Under the pieces are notes generated by a model. That model made no database searches. It was not told the origin of the DNA and saw nothing but the letters and a program-made list of their open reading frames with translations. A program made the position numbers and the translations under genes. From positions 517,985 to 581,984 of the forward strand of contig JAEVLN010000003.1 in NCBI GenBank assembly GCA_018350325.1: a stretch of 64,000 bases of DNA, in the 5' to 3' direction. Below, one piece after another: positions 36,301-46,125 of the stretch (its first letter is position 1; each line of letters begins with the position of its first letter). This stretch comes from Globodera rostochiensis. Taxonomy: Eukaryota > Nematoda > Chromadorea > Rhabditida > Heteroderidae.

Positions 36301-39300
36301 ACAATTATAAAATTAAAAAAGAAAAAAAATGTTAGCCCCGTAGGGGTCTCGATCCCCTGACCTTAAGATTAAAAGTCTCACGCTCTACCAGCTGAGCTAA
36401 CGAGGCCATATTTTCCAAATCCAATTTTGTAAATTTTGATTAACATAAAACAAAAACAATTATAAAATGAAAAAACAAAAAAAAAATGTTAGCCCCGTAG
36501 GGGTCTCGATCCCCTGACCTTAAGATTAAAAGTCTCACGCTCTACCAGCTGAGCTAACGAGGCCGCACGACGACAATTTACGGACAGACTATTAATCATT
36601 CACATAAAAATTTTGTTTTTGTTGCTTTTTTTTTTTCGCTTTTGCATAGAAATAAATATTCAAACAAAATAGCGCGATCATTGTGTCAGCTATAATTATA
36701 AAATCAATTAACCCATCAAATCAATTAATTTTCTTTGACCTTGCCATTGTTGGAATTGCTGAACAATTTGAGGGAGTGTTTCCGCGGCACACCGCCGCCG
36801 CCCTTTCCGTTGGCGCCTTTGCCTTGGCCCGGTTGACGCCTCAATGTCGAGCCGTCAAATGACTCGGTGCCGTCCAGGAGAATGTCGGCTGGGTCGCCTA
36901 AAATTTAAAAATTGTAAAAATAAAAATTAAATAGGGCGTTGAAAGCACAGTCGGGGACAGGAATGGGTAAAAACGGAGATCCCCGATTTGCCGTATCCCC
37001 GTCCTGCTGCTACCCCCGAATTTCAACATTCGTTCTCGCCCCCGGTTTGCTCTCGTCACTGAAATAGTGCCAGGTTACAGACCAGTCCGAACCAGGGTTG
37101 CAGCGGATTGGGGAAAAAAGTCGGATACGGATTTCGGATCGGATTACCCAAGATTTCGGATTGGGAAAAACACCGGATTTCGGATAACGGGTGACCCGCT
37201 GCAACTCTGGTCCGAACGGGGATCCCCGATGACATCCCCGTTGCTGGTCCTCGAATATCAGGGGATTAGTCCTCGGCCTCCCGGATAACTCAGCTCCAAA
37301 TTTTGTGCCAATTTAACATTCCGTCAAAAACCTAACAAATTGGATAATTCACCCCAAAGTCACCCGTTTTGTGTCGTGTATTAAGAAATAAATCAAATTG
37401 CTTAACAAATTTAAATAGTTCAAAATTTGTCTAACCCAAATCTTCAAATTGGAAGTCCAACGGGTGGGCAAAGCCGGTTTTTGTCTGCTCAACAACGGCC
37501 AATGTGTCCCTGTTCGGATTGATTGTCCCGATTGCCGTGTTCATGTCCGAGTAACATCTTCAAAAGGGCAGCATTTTTAATATTTTTATTTTTAAAAAAA
37601 CTTAAAGAAAAAAGATTTACATAAAAAAGTTCCAAACGATAAGAAAGGTTTTTCAAAATCCAAAAACTTTGCCCCTGCTTTTTGAATCTGCCGGACCGAA
37701 CAAAATCTCGTCGAGTTTTTTTCGAGATTCTCGATTCGGTCGTCAAGCCTGGCCCACCTCTGGATGATGTTGAGCACACTTGTCTCCGAGGCCACACAGT
37801 CCAGCATCGCTTTCTTGCTGAATTCGATCCGTTCAACGTCCAACTGTCGCATGTCCTCAAGCAGTTGTGGCAAGATCACGTTGTAGTGGTCAAACTTGGC
37901 TTGGTTAGTTGCGCCCAATTGCGCGGCATAATTCTAAACGAATAAAACAAAAAGTAAATTTTAAAAAGTTTTTAAAGATAAATTTAAATTATGTAAAAGG
38001 ATGAAAACGTAGTGGAGGAATAAATGTTATTAATCAATGAATGGGTATAAGTTAACTCAAGATCTGATCATTAATCAATCCGGATCTGGTCTAAAGTCAA
38101 CGCCAGCTAGTACCCAGGATCATCTACAGAAACACTGATCACTGTCAACCCATCCATTTTTTCGGTCCCACTCCACCATCTGATCAGCCCCTCCCAACCA
38201 ATCCACTCGATTGATCAGCTCGAACCCATTAAACGATCAGTTGCTCCAATCCATCAAATGATCAATGCCAATCATTCATGGACCAGTCAACCCATCCATT
38301 TTTATCGGTCCCAATCCATTCAGTCCCTCCCAACCAATCCACTCGATTGATCAGCTCCAACCCATCGATCAGCTCCAACCCATTAAACGATCCCTCCAAT
38401 CCATCAATCAACTGATCAGTGCCAACCCATTATCCACCTGTTTGCTTTGTTCACAAATGGCATTCTTCGTGTTAACATTTGTTTTGGCCCTTTCTAGCTC
38501 GATCCTCGAAAGGTGCAAGTTTTTGTCCGCTTTTGCACATTTTACATGAGCGCCTTGCGCGTCCAAATGGGCTTTCCTGTAAAAAAATGTGTCGTTTTAA
38601 TGTTCAAAAAGTGCCAAAAAGTTTTGGTCGCCATAACTTAGCATCTCATTTACACTTAAATTTTCTAAAATTTACTGAAAACGCCTGGGGGGGGGGGGAG
38701 AGCTGTTCAGTCATTTATGTTGCCAAAAAGCAAAACGCACTCGTAGTTCTTCTTCTGCTTGGCCAATTCATCGACACGGGCCTGCAAATGCTTTTCCATC
38801 ATTTCAAAGTCTTGGTATTGCTTTTTGCGCATTGCCCTCAGCTGTCGGCACTTCTCCACCAGCTGTGGGCACAAATCGTTGCGCAGTCGTTCACCGATCA
38901 CCTGCAAAATGGCAAAATGGAAGGGATGAAATGCGAGGCGAGGCCGGAAATTTACTGAAATTCGAAAATTGGCACCGTCCCGGCCCCCCGAGGGGCGTCG
39001 AGATCAAGACTTACTTTAAAAAACGATTGATCAACAATCGAAATTTTTGAATTTGGAACCGAGATCAGAAATTAACGGAGTTTAAATCGAAAATTTTTTT
39101 GTCTCGAGACTCTTGCGGATCAATTTGCGCAATACTTTTTAAACAATAAATAGGGGACGGGGTGTTAATCCAAAAAATTACAAAGTCTATTTAATAGTGA
39201 TTGTTCATTTTTAGAAACCAAAAATTGAAAAAATAAAATTGATGAAACTTTCTTGAACAAATCCCCAATTTTTAGCAAATTTAAAGGAAAAATTTAAAAT

Positions 39301-41599
39301 TTATTTTTACGAAAATTAATACATATTTTATTAAAAATTTTTTAAAAACTCTACCTCATGCTGCGATGCCAATGATTCAATCTCGCCCAGCATGGTTAAA
39401 AAGGCCATTGTCGTTGTGTACATTTTGGACTCGTCGTCTTCAGTCTTCTTGCCACGTGAACGCTTTGCCAAACTTCTGTAAACTTTCAATTTTTTGTAGA
39501 ATAGGACGGACAAAAAATTAATTTTGACCCCCACCGACGGAATCCAGATCGATCGGGGACCAAATTTGTTCAAAGTATTCAAAGAACTGACTTCAACTTT
39601 GCTGCATATTCCTCCTCAATAAGTGCACGCTCTTTGGCAAATTGGCCGAACCGCTCGAGAAAGTCGATGCCTCGCGATGTGTGCGCAGAAACCACCGGGG
39701 CCTTGTCCTGGAAGGGTAACAAAAATGTTATAAAAAAAAGAATTATAAATATTTTAGATTTTCTCAGGACCCTGATCAATTTTATTTTAAATTTTATGCT
39801 AGATTAAATTCACTTTGAAGATGACAAAAATAAATAATAATCAAATTGCGAAACCAATTAAACATTTTTAATTGCTTAAAAATGCAATTTAATTTTAATT
39901 CATTTTTGTAAACAAAAATTAGTTATATAAATTTAAAGATTTCAATCACGTGATAAAAATGTTGGGAAGTGCCAAGATAGGATTCGGCATAAATGCCCAG
40001 CTCAGCGGTGCCCACTGATCGTCCATTTGCCGCGACCCCATTTTCGGCGGACGACGTGAACAGTGAATAAAGTGCCGATGCCGAACTGCTCAACTCGGAG
40101 CTCAGTGAGCCAATGGTCAATTTGTGTGCCGCTTTCTGTGCCAACTTTTGCGCGCGTCGGCTCAGCGTCGATTTGCCGTCTGACCCGGCACCATTCAGGC
40201 ACATTTGAGAGGTGGCAGCGGCACTTTTCAGTCCAAAAATGCCATTGGTCGCAGCGGTACTGCGATCAATGACACTACTGCTCGACAATGTTGAAATTTT
40301 CTTTGCATTTTCATTGGCCACAAATCCGGCGGTTGCGTAGATGCGACCCTCTCGGCCCTGGCCACCGGTGGTGCAGCCAAACGAACTGATCGGGGGCCGT
40401 TGGTAGTCCGGCAATTTGACCGAAATGCCGCCGACCAGTGACAGACGGCGTTGAACCCTGTTGCTGTTGCTGCTGCTGCTGCTACTGTTAGTGGCCGCCG
40501 GTTTTTCCATGCCGTTGATGTTGTTGCTGGACAAGGTCGAATTATTTGCCAGACCAGCGCCGATCGTGCCCATTCCGGTCACACTGTAATGGAGGCCCTG
40601 ATCAGCAGCAACTACGGTCGAACCGGCACTGAAGCTACTGTCAGTGCCAAAGCTGCTCCTATTGCTGCTGTTGTTGTTGTTGTTGTTGTTTTCGTTGTTA
40701 TTGTGCTGCTCTTTTCCGTTCAATTCACTTCCATTCCAGAAATTCTTTGGATCAGCAGCACCACCGCCGTTGTTGTACTGCTCGATGTCGGTGGCCATCA
40801 CAGTTGCTGGTGATTTTGTTCTCCTCAACCCTACCGCTGTTGCAGCTGCTGTTGCTGCTGCTGCTCCGCCAATGTATGTGATGGTCGTCTGAGTGATTTT
40901 TGTGCCGTTTGAGCAGTCGTCGAATAGCGCCATCGCCGCCCCACCATTCACAGCGCCGCCGCCGCCACTATTCTCACAATCGCCGTTGGCTTGCGCATAA
41001 ATGCGATTGTGGCGTTGAGGATGCTCGTCAACAGCCGCACTGTTCCCATTATTGAGGACCGGCTTTTTCGGGATGAACGGCGGGCGCGGGGGGTCCACCA
41101 CAATTATCGCTGCTGCAGCGGTGGATGAGGATGATGGGGATGAGGAGGTGGTGGAAGAAGAAGCAAATCCACCTCCTGCTCCGCCCACTCTCATCAGTCC
41201 GTCACCGCCACTACCATTTTGGTGCTGCTGTTGTTGTTGTTGTCCGTTGACAATGATTGGCAACTGATGGTAATACTGCATTTGGTTGCCATGCAGCAGT
41301 TGATACTGTTGGTGTTGTTGCTGCTGCTGTCGTTTTTGATGCTGCCGATGCTGGTGGTTGTGGTGTTGCTGTGGTTGAACCAATGACGGATTATGTTGCT
41401 GGTGATGGTGATGAACAGATTGAAACACATTTTTGCTCCTACTATTGTTGCTGTTGTTGCAATTCGAAAGATAGTAATGCTGCTTCTGCTGGAGCTGCTG
41501 CTGTTGTTCTTCACCACCAACTACTGCTTGAGGTCGTCGATAGTGCTTCTGTTGTGCTGCTGCTATTGTCGCTATCGTAGTCTCTCCATGCCCATTCAT
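33338..41599 (-). CDS. TOCA/CIP4-type F-BAR, HR1 and SH3 protein with long N-terminal extension
   Basis: Exons: 41599-39950, 39707-39592, 39475-39355, 38901-38741, 38576-38438, 37933-37758, 37557-37436, 36897-36740, 35874-35319 (48 bp at 35568-35521 may be a GC-AG intron), 34998-34675, 34300-34066, 33881-33721, and perhaps 33367-33338. The first exon gives 550 residues of Gln/Asn/Ser/Gly-rich sequence. Then comes the F-BAR (HTSRGIDFLERFGQFAKERA, coiled helices, TGFAHPLDFQFEDL), a basic linker PRKHSLKLF, HR1 (RCRKIQQKLEELEAEL...YTQNPQLGNPAKV), a Ser/Gln-rich linker, and SH3 (YAYDAAPDEV...GTTISMRDGDEL...GDGWTRV...EGFVPSSYL). TOCA proteins curve membranes and link Cdc42 (HR1) to N-WASP/WAVE actin assembly in endocytosis. 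The SH3 exon carries a one-base frameshift near 33801. The C-terminal exon is tentative. Confidence 0.85.
36184..36256 (-). tRNA. tRNA-Lys: tRNA-Lys(UUU), copy 1
   Basis: 73 nt. Acceptor stem GCCTCGT/ACGGGGC, D arm GCTC-AGCTGGTA-GAGC, anticodon loop CTTTTAA (TTT), T stem AGGGG/CCCCT with loop ATCGAGA. Position 54 is A instead of T. Discriminator T. It lies in an intron of the TOCA gene on the same strand, in a tandem set with two identical copies. Confidence 0.93.
36334..36406 (-). tRNA. tRNA-Lys: tRNA-Lys(UUU), copy 2
   Basis: Identical to copy 1. The spacer between copies 1 and 2 (AAAACAAAAACAATTATAAA type) is also repeated between copies 2 and 3, showing segmental tandem duplication of a unit of about 150 bp. 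Confidence 0.93.
36491..36563 (-). tRNA. tRNA-Lys: tRNA-Lys(UUU), copy 3
   Basis: Identical to copies 1 and 2. Its upstream flank (GCACGACGACAATTTACGG) differs, marking the edge of the duplicated unit. Confidence 0.93.
37093..37209. mobile_element. hAT-like MITE, CAGGG family (117 bp)
   Basis: Starts CAGGGTTGCAGCGG and ends CCGCTGCAACTCTG. Perfect 8-bp target duplication GTCCGAAC at 37085-37092 and 37210-37217. It is inserted in a TOCA intron within another repeat rich in GGGATCCCCG. Confidence 0.88.
38050..38440. repeat. Intronic TGATCA/CCCATCC-rich degenerate tandem repeat
   Basis: Lies in a TOCA intron. About ten TGATCA or CGATCAG words alternate with CCAACCCATC and CCAATCCA(T/C). ACTCGATTGATCAGCTC occurs twice. 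Confidence 0.65.
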
Positions 41600-42296
41600 T
41601 AGCGCTGCATGTGGCGATGACAGCAGCAACTCTCACTCAATTGAAGCAATTTTTGTCAATTGCTTAACCGCAAGTGGGTGGTGCTCTTTATTGGAGGTTA
41701 ATTGATCAGAAAATCCTGTCCTCTGCTGGTGGGCAAGAAGCAATTTTAGCATTAATCGCCGCACATCTTTTCCCTCTCATTGTGTTTTAATTATTTTATG
41801 TATCATAAAGAGCGCGAATCAAATCAAAGCATTGCCCAATCGAATCGACCGATTTATTTTGAATTCTGATCGGTCCCGGTGGGTCCCGTCCTCCACAAAC
41901 TTCCATAAATTATGCTGCTGCTATAAGAAGATTTCGAATCGAATTTGTTTGATTGGAAAAGGGCATCCGACTCGGATTCGGATCATCCGTCACAACCCTG
42001 ATCGTTGTATAATTGGTTTATTTAAAATTAATTATTTTGATTTCTGATCGGTCCCGTGTGGTGGTCCCTCGTCCTCCCCTCCCCCGTTGTCGTGCTCCCC
42101 CAAAAAACTGTCATGAATTGTGCTGCTGCTACTGCTGCTATAAGAAAATGGACATCCCCCTCCATTAAGAAGTGATGGTGACGCGCGGTGTGCACACAAA
42201 TAAATGAATTGCTGGCGGTGGCGGCGGCGGTGGTCCCACCGATACGGAAAGAAACACGGACTGATTGACTGACTCTGATGACTGAACTGGACGCAA

Positions 42297-42633
42297 AAGT
42301 GGAGGGAGGAGAAGGAGGAGAAGGAAGAGGAGGAGGAGAAGGAGGAGAAGGAAGAGGAGGAGGAGAAGGAGGAGAAGGAAGAGGAGGAGGGAGGAAGAGG
42401 AGGAGAAGGAGGAGGAGGAGAAGGAGGAGAAGGAAGAGGAGGAGGGAGGAAGAGGAAGAGGAGGAGAGAGGAAGAGGAGGAGGGAGGAGAAGGAGAAGAA
42501 GGAAGAGGAGGAGGGAGGAAGAGGAAGAGGAGGAGAGAGGAAGAGGAGGAGGGAGGAGAAGGAGGAGAAGGAAGAGGAGGAGGGAGGAAGAGGAAGAAGA
42601 AGAAGAAGAAGAAGAAGAAGAAGAAGAAGAAGA
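42297..42633 (+). repeat. GGA/GAA purine tract, about 340 bp
   Basis: An unbroken run of G and A with GGAGGAGAAGGAAGAGGAGG-like periods, ending in a (GAA)n stretch. It lies about 700 bp upstream of the TOCA start codon. It gives Glu/Gly/Arg frames on one strand and Ser/Pro frames on the other, none credible as genes. Confidence 0.95.
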
Positions 42634-45284
42634 ATATATTGCCTGCCCGCCCGCTAACTCTTAAGGACCCTTTTGAATCATTTGAGTGCGCGTACACACA
42701 CAGCACACACATAAAGAAGAGAGATGTTTCAAATGAAAAAAACGAAAATTTCGTCAAATTGGAGGCGGCGCATGCATAGGTAATCATTTTTTGTACTATT
42801 CAATCTTCAGTTAAAATCTTCTTATATAATTTTCTTTTTTGATATTTTCAAATTTTTAAACCCTTCACTATTCAGTATTTTTTGATCTTCTTCAGAAAAG
42901 CTAAATGCGCGCTTGAATTTTTATTAGAGTATGATGTAGTAAAGCGCAGGGCCGGCCAATTTGGGTGAAGCCCGGGGCTTTGAATCTCAGCCCCAAAAGG
43001 GAAATCTTTGGCACCCGCTCAAACTCTCTCTATATTTTTATACATCAAAATTGGAAAAGAGCTAAAAGAAAATGCCTAAATAAATGAGTGTCTGGGATCA
43101 ACCAACCCCGATCAGAAGGCATAAACTCCGGGGGCGGGGGGGGGGACTGTCGGGGATTTCCCGATCGGGGGTTTAACGTCGGCGGCGGGCGACTGTCGAG
43201 TGATCGGCGGGGGTATGAATAAGGGGGGGGGGGGGGGACCAACAGAACTCTAAGAACAAATCATTTTTAAAAATGGAGAAAAAAAATCAAAAAGTGCAAT
43301 TGAATTTAAGCCAAAAATTGAAAAAGAATTCAATGATTATGAGATAGGTATGTACAGTAAAATAAATTGATTGATCGATATTTGGACGACCAAAACATTG
43401 CAAAAAATTAAACAAAAACAAAAGTTTAAACCAAAGTTCCAATGGAGATGAAATTTGGTGAAAATGCAAGCGGCAGATGATTTAAATAAATGGAAATGGA
43501 TGGACGGACACTGCTCCAATTCAGCCCCTCGATGATCTACATGCATATTCTGCTGCATTTAAGCCCCCCTGCTGCTCTCAAGAAGAAGAATTGTTGCTGT
43601 TGAAGAGGGAATTTGTGCAACAAACAACAGCCCAAAGATAGATTTTCCCGCGGGTGGGTGCGGATGAAAATAATATAGGGAAGAAGAAACGGTCGTGTGT
43701 ACTGCTCCAACACGTTGGGGGGGGGGCGGCGGCGGGGGGTGGGGGAGGGGACGGAATGCAATGGAAATGCGTGTTAAATTTATGTGAGGGGGGCGCGTAG
43801 CGTTGCCGGTTTAGACCGAAAACAAAACGTTCGGGATTCGAGATAAACCGAGGTGTTCAGTTCGTGCATTGAAAGTGAATTATTTTTTGTACGTATTAAA
43901 AGAGCGTAGCGAATTAGCTCGATTGTTGACCAAAATGCTTTAACAGAATATGTCGGCATTGTAAAAAGTGGGAGGTCGGAGATCCTCGGCAAAGATCGAG
44001 CGCTTGAGAGCGCCACAAAATCGGTGAACGGAAAAAGCCAACAATTTGAAAAAAAAATCTTCGTGGCATTCCGGCCTCGATTAACAAAAATAGGTTGGCA
44101 ATTAATTGTACTTTTAAAGAATCAATCAATCTCTGCTTCTCCTGTAAAACTGAAAAGAGAGAGGTGAAGCAGCATTTGGTGGTGGGGATGGACGAATTCA
44201 GAGGCAATGGCTGAGGGGGGGGGGGGAGAAAGCAGCACCCGTCAGCGGTCGGTCGGTCAAAATCACCAATTCCACCACCACCCCACCGCCACAACCTTCG
44301 CGCACTTCATTCCCCCCCCCCCCATTGTCGCTGACTCCCCGGGGGGGGGGGGGAGGGGTCTGTGCTTCGCTTACATCTCTCTAAAGCACACAATCCCCCG
44401 AAAAGCCTCATAGCTCATAGTGGACGATGTTAAATCGCTGATCGCTCATCCAGCACAAAGCTTCTTAGCCGGGGGGGGGGGCGGGTGGAGGTGACTTAAA
44501 AATGAGGAAGAACATGTGTGCGCGAGCGCGCGCAGTGCATGCAGCACATTTATCTTGATGAACAGCAGCAGTTCACACATAATGACAAGAAGCGAGATTC
44601 GAAAACGGATGGATTCGATAAATGAAAGCAAAAACGTAATGACCCCCGCCAGCGAAAGATGGTGGTGTAATCATATTTTAAATTTTCCTTTTTTAAATAC
44701 GTTTTCAAACGCCGCAGGGTAAAATATTTTAAATACGATACTGTATGTAAAGTTGGGGACACCGAGCAGTTTTTTCCTAATCTGTCAGTGAAATCTCAAA
44801 AATATATATATTTAAAATACAAATTAAAAAAAAGTAATTTATGCGTAACATTTTATTTTATACATCAAAAATTGGCTATAAAAAATAGTAAAGTTCTTTG
44901 ATATTAGCATTTGCTGACACAGAGCACCGAGTAAAGGCGGGCTTTTGGTCCATTTGTAGGCCATTCTGCACGAAAGGTGAGGTGGAAGGCTAATGTGTGG
45001 TGGGGGGGGGGGAGGGGACGAATTGCACCTTCCCCCGAGGGGAGAGGGGACGAATTGCACCTTCCCCCTCTTCCCCGACGTCCCCCGCTGGCGCTGCTTT
45101 GCTTTGCAATGCTCCCGCGGAAGCGCTGACCGTTATATTCAGTGACCATTCACTGCGGAGTGGACATATGAACACGGACAATTCAGCACCCAGCGTGCCA
45201 AATTTGAGGAGCTTGAGGGCTTTATGTGTAAGCAAGCTTTTAGGTTTTTGTGCCGACACTCGACCGAAAACAAGCTGCTGCTTG

Positions 45285-45370
45285 TGCACATGGCTCAAAG
45301 GGGTAGGGCAGGCACACGGTTTGGATGTGCATGTGCAGGTCGTGGGTTCGAGTCCCACCGGCGGGTGGGC
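45285..45370 (+). repeat. tRNA-like fragment (candidate SINE head)
   Basis: A perfect B box GGGTTCGAGTCCCACC is preceded by GTGCACATGGCTCAAAGGGG, which is only loosely A-box-like. Acceptor and D arms do not pair. Confidence 0.4.
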
Positions 45371-46011
45371 GGGATGTGCACGTGTGCCTGTTTTTGTGTT
45401 GTACGAAAATTGATTGGAAGGTAAATGAATGGTAATTTGTTATGCAACCAACAAATCTGTTGGTGCTGAAGCTGAACCATCCAGCGCTTAATTGACCCAC
45501 GCCGCAAAGGGAAGCGGTGACTCCCCCCCACCCCACAGGTTCAGCAAACAATTCGCTTAAGCGTTGTCCCTTTGGGGGTCGTCCACCCCCCCCCCCCCCC
45601 GCCCCCCCGCGTCCAGCAGTCCATCATTCGTCGTGTGCACTCCCCGAAATCCCCCCTCCCCCCTTTAAAAGAAGAAATTAGCTCTCCTTTAAGTTAGGGA
45701 CCAACAGAGCACGGTCAACATAATAGGGCGGGAGGGGACGGGGGCAGCTGGGGCAAAAATAATGCACAACGCGACGAAAACGAATGACGGCGCTGGATGG
45801 AAGAAGCTGTACTGCTTGGCTGGACAAAATGGCCGGCAAATTGTAAAGATTATTAACTTGAGAAAATTGAAGAAGAAATTCTATCCCCCCCCCGGCGATT
45901 TAGGGGTTGTTTAAAGTGATGGTGGGAATCGAAGGAGGAGATTAAAATCAGCAAAATGTGTAGTGTAAGGGAGAGAGAGTGATTCCGCCGGTGGTTGGGG
46001 ACGTGGTCGTT

Positions 46012-46125
46012 AAAACGCCTCGGTCAAGCGGGGCCACAAGATCCATACGCAGCCCCGGTAGCTCAGTGGAAGAACTGCTCGCGGATTAGGTGAAGGGCCT
46101 GGGTTCGAGTCCCACCCGCTGGGAG
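46012..46125 (+). repeat. tRNA-like unit (candidate SINE or tRNA pseudogene)
   Basis: TCGTTAAAACGCCTC (shared with the unit near 11360) precedes GCCCCGGTAGCTCAGTGGAAG, an A box. This is followed 40 bp on by CTGGGTTCGAGTCCCACC, a perfect B box. The acceptor stem is mismatched and no convincing anticodon arm forms. Confidence 0.45.

Noticed and set aside
42032..42787. 251-codon Ser/Pro frame opposite the purine tract
   Set aside because: Simple-sequence artefact of the GGA/GAA tract.
46080..46125. Functional tRNA gene at the tRNA-like unit
   Set aside because: A and B boxes are present, but acceptor stem, D stem and anticodon arm do not pair.
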